A stretch of 29,144 bases of DNA from an uncultured Oscillospiraceae bacterium (lineage in GTDB: Bacteria; Bacillota; Clostridia; Oscillospirales; Oscillospiraceae): positions 1 through 29,144 of the forward strand of contig CAJUPS010000013.1 of the NCBI GenBank assembly GCA_910588045.1. Reading direction: 5' to 3'. The translations under genes and the position numbers were made by a program. The first letter of the stretch is position 1; each line of letters begins with the position of its first letter. The notes beneath the pieces are model-generated. The model ran no database searches. It saw nothing but the letters and a program-made list of their open reading frames with translations, and was not told the origin of the DNA. Below are positions 14,824 through 21,949 of this stretch, in pieces.

Positions 14824-15804
14824 ATGCTTGGCACCTGTTCGGAACGCGGTTCCGACGCCGCGCGGAGGTATCATCTGATCCGCGGCGCTATCTTCGGACA
14901 CGTCATCGGAGACGCATTGGGCGTGCCGGTCGAGTTCGTCCCGAGGCAGCGGCTTTGCCTCCATCCCGTTGGCGGGATGTTGGACGGCGGAGACCGGGGG
15001 TATCCGGCAGGCACGTGGTCGGACGACTCCTCCATGACGCTCTGCGCCCTGGAGAGCCTGACCGTGTGCGGCGGCTATGACGGCGCGGACATGATGGGGA
15101 GGTTCGTCAGGTGGGCGCGGGAGGGGTACATGACCTCCACCGGACGGGCCTTTGGGATTGGAAGGACCACCTTTTCCGCCCTCTGCCGTTTTCGGCGGGG
15201 CGGGTCCTCCGCAGGATACGGCGGGTCAGGCGAGCGGGACAACGGCAATGGCTCACTCATGCGAATACTGCCGGTGGTCCTGTTCAATTTTTTCAGTAAG
15301 ACCGCCGGATCGGACGAGAAAAAGCTGGAAATTGTTTACCAGGCGTCACAGCTGACCCATGCGCATCCGCGCACTCTGGCCGCCTGCGGGATCTATTCTT
15401 TTATCGCCTCGCAGCTGCTTTGCAGCGCGGAAATGTCCTCTGTTCGGCTGGGCTTGGAACGGGGCGAGGAATTTTATCAAGGGCATGGGGAGTACCGCCA
15501 TTTTGCCGGATTGTTTTCCCGGGACTTCGCCTCTCTCCCGGTTGAGGCGATTAAAAGCGGCGGGTATGTGGTGGATACGCTGGAGGCCGCCGTATGGTGC
15601 CTGATGAATACCAGCTCCTACCAGGACTGCGTATTGAAGGCGGTCAATCTGGGTGGGGATACGGATACCATTGCCGCCGTTGCCGGTGGTCTGGCCGGGA
15701 TCCTGTACGGCGAGGCAGCCCTGCCAGAGGAGTGGGCAGCACAGCTGGCGGACAGCAGCAGAATCGACCGTCTGTGCAAAGAGGCTGCGGAGGTGTGGGG
15801 ATAG
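14824..15804 (+). CDS. ADP-ribosylglycohydrolase family protein
   Basis: A 326-aa DraG/ARH-type hydrolase that would remove ADP-ribose from a protein or small molecule. Metal-binding motifs are present: GDALGVPVE at 29-37, WSDDSSM at 65-71, NGNGSLMRILP mid-protein and NLGGDTDTIAAVAGG at 275-289; the paired Asp/Thr/Ser residues would bind two Mg ions. ATG 14824 has GGAGG immediately upstream, 38 nt after queT, so it may be cotranscribed. The longer upstream frame is an overlap with queT. The target is unknown. Confidence 0.92.
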   Translation: MLGTCSERGSDAARRYHLIRGAIFGHVIGDALGVPVEFVPRQRLCLHPVGGMLDGGDRGYPAGTWSDDSSMTLCALESLTVCGGYDGADMMGRFVRWAREGYMTSTGRAFGIGRTTFSALCRFRRGGSSAGYGGSGERDNGNGSLMRILPVVLFNFFSKTAGSDEKKLEIVYQASQLTHAHPRTLAACGIYSFIASQLLCSAEMSSVRLGLERGEEFYQGHGEYRHFAGLFSRDFASLPVEAIKSGGYVVDTLEAAVWCLMNTSSYQDCVLKAVNLGGDTDTIAAVAGGLAGILYGEAALPEEWAAQLADSSRIDRLCKEAAEVWG

Positions 15805-16028
15805 GTATGGGTTGGAACAAGGTGTGAAGCCTAAAAGAACACTACAGGAAGCAAGAGGATGAATGCGACAGGCTCTGGTTTCGCTGCCACTTGTAGATGG
15901 CCTGGGACCCTTCAAAACCGAAGAACTAGTGCCTTTTTCGGAGGGGGTGTTGATGGTCAGCTGCTACTCTCGGGACTGTATGGGACGACATCCTCTTTTA
16001 TGATTCTAATTTCTGCAATTCTACAGAA
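15805..16028. other. Intergenic stretch after the ADP-ribosylglycohydrolase gene
   Basis: Apart from the 16-codon ORF described separately, I see no gene. A 71-codon frame starting at 15859 runs through the hairpin at 16029-16060 and looks accidental. No clear promoter was found. Confidence 0.5.
15953..16003 (+). CDS. Possible 16-residue peptide gene
   Basis: The frame reads MVSCYSRDCMGRHPLL and is preceded by a strong ribosome site (GGAGGGGG, about 8 nt before the ATG). A stable hairpin follows 26 nt after the stop. Two Cys in so short a peptide suggest metal binding or modification, but I recognise no family. It may be a leader peptide or a chance frame. Confidence 0.35.
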   Translation: MVSCYSRDCMGRHPLL

Positions 16029-16060
16029 GCCGGGAAAGGGTAACACTGGCCTTTCCCGGC
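16029..16060 (+). terminator. Hairpin downstream of the 16-codon ORF
   Basis: GCCGGGAAAGG (16029-16039) pairs perfectly with 16050-16060 across a 10-nt loop. There is no T-run after it, so it may be a processing or stability hairpin rather than a full terminator. Confidence 0.5.
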
Positions 16061-16079
16061 CTGCCGTGGTATAAAAAAT

Positions 16080-16138
16080 AAATGCGAAAGAACCGAACCG
16101 CCCATTTGTGGGGCTTTGTGTTCTTTCGCATTTAATAT
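16080..16138. terminator. Long bidirectional hairpin terminator before the tRNA genes
   Basis: AAATGCGAAAGAAC (16080-16093) pairs perfectly with 16120-16133 (14 bp), with an inner GCCC/GGGC stem in the loop. A-rich sequence precedes it and TTTAATATT follows, so it can act on both strands. Confidence 0.75.
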
Positions 16139-16162
16139 TACAGCCTGCTTGCAAAAAGGGGG

Positions 16163-16191
16163 TTGACAAATGGAAATATGTGTGGTATTCT
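16163..16191 (+). promoter_or_regulatory. Promoter of the tRNA operon
   Basis: TTGACA (16163-16168), 17-bp spacer, TATTCT (16186-16191), 17 bp before the first tRNA base. Confidence 0.8.
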
Positions 16192-16208
16192 ATGCTATGC
16201 TGATGTTT

Positions 16209-16295
16209 GCCGGTGTGGTGGAATTGGCAGACACAAGGGACTTAAAATCCCTCGGTAGCGATACCGTACCGGTTCGAGCCCGGTCACCGGCACCA
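16209..16295 (+). tRNA. tRNA-Leu (anticodon TAA)
   Basis: Acceptor stem GCCGGTG/CACCGGC, anticodon stem AGGGA/TCCCT with loop CTTAAAA, a long class II variable arm (CTCGGTAGCGATACCGT region), T-loop GGTTCGAGCC, and an encoded CCA. It reads UUA codons. Cotranscribed with the initiator tRNA. Confidence 0.97.
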
Positions 16296-16321
16296 TCGGG
16301 GATTTAGGATGTTTCAAATAT

Positions 16322-16397
16322 CGCGGCGTAGAGCAGTTGGCAGCTCGTCGGGCTCATAACCCGGAGGTCGTAGGTTCAAGTCCTACCGCCGCAACCA
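16322..16397 (+). tRNA. Initiator tRNA-fMet (anticodon CAT)
   Basis: A 76-nt cloverleaf with encoded CCA. Two initiator hallmarks are visible: position 1 C opposite position 72 A (no pair), and three consecutive G:C pairs in the anticodon stem (CGGG...CCCG). This distinguishes it from elongator tRNA-Met. Confidence 0.95.
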
Positions 16398-16398
16398 T

Positions 16399-16438
16399 AA
16401 AACGGCTGATTTCATACGAAATCAGCCGTTTTTCTTGT
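16399..16438 (+). terminator. Terminator of the tRNA operon
   Basis: AAAACGGCTGATTTC (16399-16413), loop ATAC, complement at 16418-16432, then TTTTCTT. It starts one base after the tRNA CCA end and may also stop transcription from the convergent integrase gene. Confidence 0.92.
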
Positions 16439-16462
16439 CAAAAAGTTCAGAGACATTTTTTG

Positions 16463-16515
16463 TGATGCTTATCTGATGCTTATTTTTTATTTTCTTCTGC
16501 ATCGCTGATGCTTAT
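16463..16515. repeat. Three TGATGCTTAT direct repeats beside the integrase
   Basis: TGATGCTTAT occurs at 16463-16472, 16474-16483 and 16506-16515, followed by two degenerate GCTGCTT units. They lie between the tRNA terminator and the integrase stop, where arm-type binding sites are expected. Confidence 0.55.
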
Positions 16516-16531
16516 CCGCTGCTTGTGCTGC

Positions 16532-17809
16532 TTACCAGCCCATTTTCATTCCTGTCGGGGCAGGTTCTTCCTGCGGAGCCGGAGCGGGTTCTCTTTGCTG
16601 CGGTCTTGCCGAATAAATGTCACCCAACTTTGCCACACTGTCCCGCTTGTGATCGTCCAAGGCATGACCGTACTTGTCCAGTGTGATGGACGGATTGGCA
16701 TGGCCTAGGAGCCGGGAGAGCGTCACTACGTCCATACCCTGCTCCAGAGAGCGGGTGGCAAATGTATGACGCAGTGAATGAAAATTTGCATCTGGGATGC
16801 CGGCCTGGCGGATGCACCGCTTGAACAGATCCTGATAGGTGCGCGGCTCGTAAGGAGAGCCATTTTCCTGGCAGAACACGTAACCCTCCGGGTTATAGCA
16901 GTAATCCTGCTCTTTGATCGACATCTGGATACTCCGGTACATCTCAAAATCATGGAACAGCTCGTCCATGATGAACACACGTCTGCGGGAATTGTCAGTC
17001 TTGGTGGTGGGCATGGTTTTGACGGTGGTGGAAGCAACAATAGAATCATCATGATTGGGCAGGCGGTTTCGCGTCTCACATATCAGGAACGATCTGTTTT
17101 CCATGTCTACATTTTCCCACCGCAGGCCGCACAATTCCCCCAGACGCAGGCCGGTAAACATATCGAAGATGATGCCGAATGCGGCAGGTTCTGGAGCCAG
17201 ACGAGCGGCTGTCATCAGCCGTCTTTGTTCCTCCCTACTTAACACACGCATTTCTGTTTTGGTGGCTTTCGGCAAGCGGATACCTTCAATCAAATTCTCT
17301 TGCAGGAGATGATTCTTCACAGCCTGTCCGAAGGCCATGTGCATCATGTTCCGCAGGTTGGTCAGCGTTTTGGGAGCGAGGCCGCCTTTCCGTGCCTGAT
17401 TGCCGCTTTTGGCGCGCTCATTGAAGAACGCCTGCAAATCGTCCGCCCGCAGGGTGTTCATGTATAGGTTGCCGATTTGCGGCTTGATGTGGGCGCGGAC
17501 ATAAAGTTCATAGCTGCAATAGGTGGAGTGCTTGATGGTAGGCCGGGCGTAGTTCTCCAGCCAACGATCCATCCATGCACCGAGCGTAATGATCTCACTC
17601 GCAGCGGCGCTTTGCTGACGAATGGAGGTAGCAAGCTGTTCCATAGTTGCCGTAGGTGATGAGGCGGTCAATGCTTCGATGTAGGCTTTGGCATCCGCCT
17701 TTTTCTGAAAACGCTTTGTTTTCCGTTGACCATCCACCTTGTATTGGTAGATCCAGCTTTTGTCCTTGGCTTGGTATAGGGTTCCCTCACCCTTTGCGCG
17801 TCTTGCCAT
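16532..17809 (-). CDS. Tyrosine site-specific integrase of a second element
   Basis: A 425-aa phage/ICE-type tyrosine recombinase. The N-terminus (MARRAKGEGTLYQAKDKSW) is an AP2-like arm-binding domain. The SAM-like core-binding domain spans about 75-190. The catalytic domain has Arg in TGLRLGELCGL, HSLRHTFATR, LGHANPSITLDKYGH with the catalytic Tyr. The C-terminal tail is Pro/Gln-rich. ATG 17809 is preceded by GGAGG 9 nt upstream, inside the end of the excisionase gene, which it overlaps by 23 nt. Its stop lies 135 nt from the initiator tRNA, which is a plausible integration target. Confidence 0.95.
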   Translation of the reverse strand: MARRAKGEGTLYQAKDKSWIYQYKVDGQRKTKRFQKKADAKAYIEALTASSPTATMEQLATSIRQQSAAASEIITLGAWMDRWLENYARPTIKHSTYCSYELYVRAHIKPQIGNLYMNTLRADDLQAFFNERAKSGNQARKGGLAPKTLTNLRNMMHMAFGQAVKNHLLQENLIEGIRLPKATKTEMRVLSREEQRRLMTAARLAPEPAAFGIIFDMFTGLRLGELCGLRWENVDMENRSFLICETRNRLPNHDDSIVASTTVKTMPTTKTDNSRRRVFIMDELFHDFEMYRSIQMSIKEQDYCYNPEGYVFCQENGSPYEPRTYQDLFKRCIRQAGIPDANFHSLRHTFATRSLEQGMDVVTLSRLLGHANPSITLDKYGHALDDHKRDSVAKLGDIYSARPQQREPAPAPQEEPAPTGMKMGW

Positions 17810-18050
17810 TTTCGATGTCCTCCGTAGTTGTTGATTGAGCTTCAAATCCAATTTCCGAATCAATCCACTGCCTCAAATGGTTCTTGGAGAGTATGATCCG
17901 TTTCCCCAAGCGGATGCAGGGAATCCGGCCTTGGTCCGCCATACGATAGGCGGTGGCCTTGGAGATGCCAAATACAAGAGAAAGATCCGCCAGAGTAAAA
18001 AAATCCGGCAGATCTTCTAAACTTACGTGTCGTTGCAAAGCAGTAATCAT
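17787..18050 (-). CDS. Excisionase-type helix-turn-helix protein
   Basis: An 87-aa protein with a MerR/HTH_17-like fold: FTLADLSLVFGISKATAYR followed by GRIPCIRLGKRIILSK and a short C-terminal helix. This is the standard layout of excisionase-like DNA-binding proteins next to integrases. GAGG lies 7 nt before ATG 18050. It overlaps the integrase start, so expression is coupled. Confidence 0.88.
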   Translation of the reverse strand: MITALQRHVSLEDLPDFFTLADLSLVFGISKATAYRMADQGRIPCIRLGKRIILSKNHLRQWIDSEIGFEAQSTTTEDIENGKTRKG

Positions 18051-18068
18051 ATCTTTACCTCTCTGGTG

Positions 18069-18449
18069 TTATGTAATTGCTTTATTCTCCGTGAGCCCCA
18101 CACTGATTTTCAAGGCTGTGTTAATCTCATGCATTTTTGCTGCTTCAAGATGCCCAATGTATTTGTACAGCCGGTTTCTGTCCAGTGTGCGAATCTGCTC
18201 CAGCATGACCATGGATTTGTTTGGCAGACCACAGGAAGACTCCGTCAGCAGTACATGAGTGGGCAAATAGCAGTTCTTGCACTGACCTGTGATAATGGCG
18301 GCGATGATCGTGGGGCTGTACTGATTTCCAGTATCATTTTGGATTACCAGGATGGGGCGGACACCGCCCTGCTCAGAACCAATCACGGGCGCGAGGTCGG
18401 CGTAGTAGATGTCCCCTCGTCGGATGGGTCGCATTCGTTGTTCACTCAT
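18069..18449 (-). CDS. MazF/PemK-family toxin (endoribonuclease)
   Basis: A 126-aa MazF/PemK-type protein that would cleave mRNA. The opening RRGDIYYADLAPVIGSEQGG, then RPILVIQND and the PTIIAAIITG strand, match the family; a later strand TEVLL-like segment and LEQIRTLDRNRL complete the fold. ATG 18449 has a GAGGG 7 nt upstream. No antitoxin gene is apparent on either side: the next gene downstream is the excisionase, and upstream lies a stretch with no convincing gene. It may stabilise the element with an unlinked or unrecognised antidote, or act in regulation. Confidence 0.9.
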   Translation of the reverse strand: MSEQRMRPIRRGDIYYADLAPVIGSEQGGVRPILVIQNDTGNQYSPTIIAAIITGQCKNCYLPTHVLLTESSCGLPNKSMVMLEQIRTLDRNRLYKYIGHLEAAKMHEINTALKISVGLTENKAIT

Positions 18450-19002
18450 CTTTTTTCCCTCTGCATTGAAGTGAAAAGGAGCCGCTCCAAAAGGGTGCAA
18501 AAATTCCGCTAGTCCTTTCTGCTGGAGCGGCTCCCGCCACTTCTGAATTTGGATTTCTCCAAAATAATCTTACTGTTGCTGCCTGTATTCGACACTACTT
18601 CCCCGGGCGTGGGCGGCTGAACTGAACTGCGGTTGGCTCCGCACTCCGGGAATCTCACCCCTCCGAGGATCTCTCCGAGCTGCCCCCATTGCTTGAGACT
18701 GTGGCTGGGCAGGGGTACCATTATAGGCGGACGAGGGCGTTGCAATGCAGCCTGCCACGGCTGCTTTGAGATGGACGGGAACCGCTGGGCACCTTACTTC
18801 TAGGCCCTTTGATAGAAACCTTTGGGGAGAAATGATCCCCCCTCTCTGACTCCCCGTTTCTACAGGTGGTCTTGGCGCGTCCTCCGTATCGCTTGTCCTT
18901 TATCCAAGGCTCGTCCGCTGACGTTATCCAGTTGCCGGTTATGACCGCCGGGACGGCGGCGTTTTTCAAAGTACGTCAAGAGGTTCTTTGCCCTCTCACT
19001 TT
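18450..19002. other. About 550 bp without a convincing gene, between MazF and sigma-like genes
   Basis: On the minus strand two open frames exist (18721-18969, 82 codons, and 18509-18718 from an ATG), but composition is atypical, overlapping frames are equally open, and neither shows a recognisable domain. Structures seen: an 11-bp inverted repeat GGAGCCGCTCC (18478-18488) / GGAGCGGCTCC (18524-18534), and a CCGCCG-GGA-CGGCGG hairpin followed by CGTTTTT on the plus strand (18945-18966). It could be a remnant of deleted transfer genes, an oriT region or a structured RNA. Confidence 0.5.
18944..18966 (+). terminator. GC hairpin with T-run
   Basis: CCGCCG (18945-18950) pairs with CGGCGG (18954-18959) across GGA, followed by CGTTTTT. 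It looks like a plus-strand terminator although no plus-strand gene is upstream, which suggests an unannotated transcript across 18450-18944. Confidence 0.5.
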
Positions 19003-19548
19003 CTATTGCTGACTTTTCTGAAGCTTGATAACCAAAAATTTCAGATTATCAAGAATTTTCTTTTTCTGCTTGTGAATGGCAACCTGTGACAAGCCACATT
19101 TATCGGCAAGATCGCGCTCTGTCTTGCGATTCACAGCGAGATAAAGATCATAAATCATCTGTTGATCTGTAGTATCCAGGCGGAGTAACGCATCCCGAAG
19201 CGCCTTGTGTTCTATGATGGCAATAGCTTCCTCTTCGACATCCTGAGTTTCGTCCACGGCCACTTCTTCGCCGCTGCACCCGTTTTGATCCACAACGCTA
19301 TAAAATGACAATGTGATCCACCCCTCCTCCTGAGCTTGAAGATAATAGTTGTGATTTTTCTCTGAAATATATTCGCGCATTTCATTCTCGGTGGCCTCCA
19401 GCACCACATCACCCATATCTACAAAATGTCTGCCTGCATTTGTGGGATCAGTTACAAACTGGTAATATTCCTTCCCGCTCATTTCGACCCACTCGACGTT
19501 CTGCGCTTTGGACAGGGGATCTTTTTTGCGAAAATATCTTGTAAACAA
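19003..19548 (-). CDS. Sigma-70-like factor of a mobile element
   Basis: A 181-aa protein whose C-terminal third (ALRDALLRLDTTDQQMIYDLYLA, then RDLADKCGLSQVAIHKQKKKIL) is a sigma region 4 helix-turn-helix. The N-terminal part is acidic and lacks a clear region 2, as in the small sigma-like factors of clostridial conjugative elements. I accept TTG 19548 as start because a GAGG lies about 8-9 nt upstream and no ATG is near. A 14-bp inverted repeat lies just upstream. The role, probably activation of element genes, is inferred from family and context. Confidence 0.8.
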   Translation of the reverse strand: MFTRYFRKKDPLSKAQNVEWVEMSGKEYYQFVTDPTNAGRHFVDMGDVVLEATENEMREYISEKNHNYYLQAQEEGWITLSFYSVVDQNGCSGEEVAVDETQDVEEEAIAIIEHKALRDALLRLDTTDQQMIYDLYLAVNRKTERDLADKCGLSQVAIHKQKKKILDNLKFLVIKLQKSQQ

Positions 19549-19565
19549 AACAGTTTCCTCGCTTC

Positions 19566-19610
19566 CTTCTGAAATTTGGTAATATGCTGGGTAAACCCAA
19601 ATTTCAGAAG
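19566..19610. repeat. 14-bp perfect inverted repeat upstream of the sigma-like gene
   Basis: CTTCTGAAATTTGG (19566-19579) and CCAAATTTCAGAAG (19597-19610) with a 17-nt spacer, 18 bp upstream of the TTG start. It could be an operator, a 5' hairpin on the mRNA or the trace of a mobile element end. Confidence 0.75.
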
Positions 19611-19993
19611 CGGAGGTGCGCGGGCAGCATAGCAGGACATTACAAAATCATTCTTGATAACCCCTTTGCGGTCCTGATATGCCAGCTTCCGGCAATTTTC
19701 GCAAAATGCGCAAAAAAAATATGGCAGTTCTCCCCACGAATGGCCCCAATCTGATGGGGGAAAGTGGAGAAAACTGTCGAACAATAAAAAGAGCGCAGAT
19801 GACCTTGTGATCATGTGCGCTCTTTTAGGAATATGTATGGATTGAATTTGTCCGTGTTGGTGTTGACTGGCCCTCAAAACATGTTCCCAGGTATAGCGGC
19901 TACAAAGAAAGAGATGCAAAAAACTCTGTCTTGATCACTACCGCTAAGATAAATACTGCTGACACGCCTGGAATGAAAATACACAGTAAGTGA
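19611..19993. other. Intergenic stretch between the integration module and the AT-rich island
   Basis: No gene is convincing; a 146-codon minus frame (19919-19479) crosses the terminator and inverted repeat and is rejected. A dyad TGATCACT (19932-19939) / AGTGATCA (19989-19996), extended by ACTCTG/CAGAGT, overlaps the stop of the PfkB gene and may form a long hairpin at its mRNA end. Confidence 0.5.
19787..19826. terminator. Bidirectional terminator downstream of the island
   Basis: AAAAGAGCGCA (19787-19797) pairs with TGCGCTCTTTT (19816-19826). A-rich and T-rich flanks allow function on both strands; it would end the minus-strand island transcript. Confidence 0.8.
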
Positions 19994-20932
19994 TCAGAGT
20001 TTCGGAGCCGGTTTCATAAAAGAATGCGCAGCAATAGCCTTTTTAAATGCCGCTATTGTGCCGTAGTACAGCGTGCTTTTTGCTGCAATACAATTTGCTT
20101 CTTTCATAATAGCGACTGCTTCACCTTTTGAAAAGGAGCGTGTATTTATATGCCGTAAAATTACAGAATAGTAAGCATCGCCTGCGCCGAGAGTGTCAAT
20201 GGCATTACGTTCCACCCCAGGTACATAAGCCGTCCAGTCTTTATGTACCAGATACGATCCATTCCCGGCATCCGTTAAGAATATCATTTTCGACAGGTTC
20301 AACCTTCGCATATCTTCAGCACAGGTTTCCGCTGTACCTGAGTGGCCGAGAAACAGTTGAGCTTCCCATAGATTCATCTTTATATAGTCTGCCAGATCTA
20401 CATAACCCTGTATATCCTTCCGTGCTTGTACCTCGCTTTCCCAAAAACCGGGACGCCAGTTTACATCATATGAAACCTTTTTCCCGCTGCCTTTCATATA
20501 TGTTATGCAAGCATCAACAGCCCTCCGAGTGCATGAACAAACAGAATAAGAGCCGAAGTGAAACACATCATACCTGTCCAGGATATGATAAGGGATTTCT
20601 TTCTCTTGAATACTGATAGCTTCTTTTGTATATGTGACAAATTCACACATACCCGCTTCATGGGATGGTAGCACAAAATTAATCACATTTTGTCCATTTT
20701 TAGAGAGTAGGATTCCGCTGGTATTAACGCCGTACTTTTTCAGACTCTTTAACATCCACCTGCCAATACTATCATCAACAAACTTCGAAATCAGCGCAGA
20801 CTCTCCTCCCAGGAGGGCTACATTGGACACCAGATTTCCGCAGGCTCCGGCAAGGTAAATCGATTGTTCCGAATCTGATCTATACGGATGAATATCCAAC
20901 ATTGTTTCGCCAAATGCAACAACCGAGGCCAT
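19994..20932 (-). CDS. PfkB-family carbohydrate/nucleoside kinase
   Basis: A 312-aa ribokinase-fold kinase that phosphorylates a sugar or nucleoside with ATP. The N-terminal GETMLDIHP and the AGACGNLVSNVALLGGESA segment are the PfkB substrate-side signature, and NAIDTLGAGDAYYS near residues 240-255 holds the anion hole and catalytic Asp. Closest in look to fructokinase/ribokinase-type members; the substrate is unknown. It is the last gene of the island, 17 nt after the preferred stop of the beta-RFAP-like gene's ribosome region. Context with a PRPP-using enzyme suggests a ribose or nucleoside substrate, which is inference. Confidence 0.9.
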   Translation of the reverse strand: MASVVAFGETMLDIHPYRSDSEQSIYLAGACGNLVSNVALLGGESALISKFVDDSIGRWMLKSLKKYGVNTSGILLSKNGQNVINFVLPSHEAGMCEFVTYTKEAISIQEKEIPYHILDRYDVFHFGSYSVCSCTRRAVDACITYMKGSGKKVSYDVNWRPGFWESEVQARKDIQGYVDLADYIKMNLWEAQLFLGHSGTAETCAEDMRRLNLSKMIFLTDAGNGSYLVHKDWTAYVPGVERNAIDTLGAGDAYYSVILRHINTRSFSKGEAVAIMKEANCIAAKSTLYYGTIAAFKKAIAAHSFMKPAPKL

Positions 20933-20959
20933 AAGAGAACCCTTCTTCCCTGTTTATAA

Positions 20960-21949
20960 TTATCCTTTGGCAATAGCGGCACCTTGGTTTCGCGGGGTAG
21001 TGATATATACATCTTCAAATAGATGGTCCACCTGCAACGCTTCGCAGGCATTATGCGCTATATTCCAATTAGGAGCGAAACCAAACAATGTTGGCCCAAA
21101 GGACGTCATTCCAACTCCGCATAGGCCAGCGGATCGTAATCTATCCATGGCCTCAACTTGTTTTTTTCCATATGTTTGTATCTCCCTCGCACGGAATCCG
21201 GTTTTCATCACATGCTCTATAGCAAGGCAAAATGACGAAAAGTCTTCCGTAATTAGCGCCGGAAGGATTCCCTTCAGTATCCATTTGCATTGCGAATCCA
21301 CTTCTCTTTCCGGAATAGGGGTATATCGAGAAAACAACTGCTGCTCTGTCTTTCCTGATACCACTATTTCATGCTTGGGGATTGCCAGGCACAGGGGCCA
21401 GTTTGGGACGGAAATTCTGGTTAGCAACGGGGGAAGCTTCTCATAAGCGTAATTTTCCCCTGGTCCAATACTCCCTTTTTCGGATGGATATATCCTTCCC
21501 GCATCTAAGTTGTAGCCCCCGTATGCAAAGCAATATGTTCCCACGCCGCTTGTCCCACCACTTCCCGCCAGATACGCTTTCTGATCCAGCGAAAGTCCTA
21601 ATTCCAGCTCTTGATCGATTGCTTCGACTAGAGAGAATGACAGTTGGGTCCCATATCCTACGCCAATATGCTGCCCTGGCAGGCTTTGCTCTACGCAGGC
21701 CACGATCTTTGATATAGCAGGATGTTTGAGCATTTTACACCGAGCCAGGGTTTCATAAATCCTCTTTTTATACTCTGTATGTATCTCGTGATCCTCATGC
21801 GGCGCTACATGTACAATCACCCTTCCAACAGGCAGGTTTGTGTATAATCCATGACTTCCATCTATCCTGTGAGGATGCTCGGATAAATCCAGAAGGCCCA
21901 AATTTATTCGAGCATAGCATTCAACTGTTGTCACGTATGCTTCCCCCAT
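20960..21949 (-). CDS. Beta-RFAP synthase-like GHMP-superfamily protein
   Basis: A 329-aa member of the GHMP superfamily that resembles beta-ribofuranosylaminobenzene 5'-phosphate synthase (PRPP-dependent C-C bond formation in methanopterin synthesis). Family features: ARINLGLLDL near the start with RIDGSHGLYTNLP, GVGYGTQLSFSLVEA in place of the GHMP ATP loop, and GGTSGVGTYCFAYGGYNLDAG. Homologues ForT and PyfQ make C-nucleoside antibiotics. I prefer ATG 21949, overlapping the upstream gene by 19 nt; GTG 21967 is an alternative and neither has a strong ribosome site. No other methanopterin genes are here, so a different aromatic or heterocyclic acceptor is likely. Confidence 0.78.
   Translation of the reverse strand: MGEAYVTTVECYARINLGLLDLSEHPHRIDGSHGLYTNLPVGRVIVHVAPHEDHEIHTEYKKRIYETLARCKMLKHPAISKIVACVEQSLPGQHIGVGYGTQLSFSLVEAIDQELELGLSLDQKAYLAGSGGTSGVGTYCFAYGGYNLDAGRIYPSEKGSIGPGENYAYEKLPPLLTRISVPNWPLCLAIPKHEIVVSGKTEQQLFSRYTPIPEREVDSQCKWILKGILPALITEDFSSFCLAIEHVMKTGFRAREIQTYGKKQVEAMDRLRSAGLCGVGMTSFGPTLFGFAPNWNIAHNACEALQVDHLFEDVYITTPRNQGAAIAKG

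Noticed and set aside
18509..18969. Two minus-strand frames between the MazF-like and sigma-like genes
   Set aside because: No recognisable domain, competing open frames and unclear starts; kept only as an unexplained region.
19479..19919. 146-codon minus-strand frame upstream of the sigma-like gene
   Set aside because: It crosses a terminator and the 14-bp inverted repeat and overlaps the sigma-like gene; the amino-acid composition is unconvincing.
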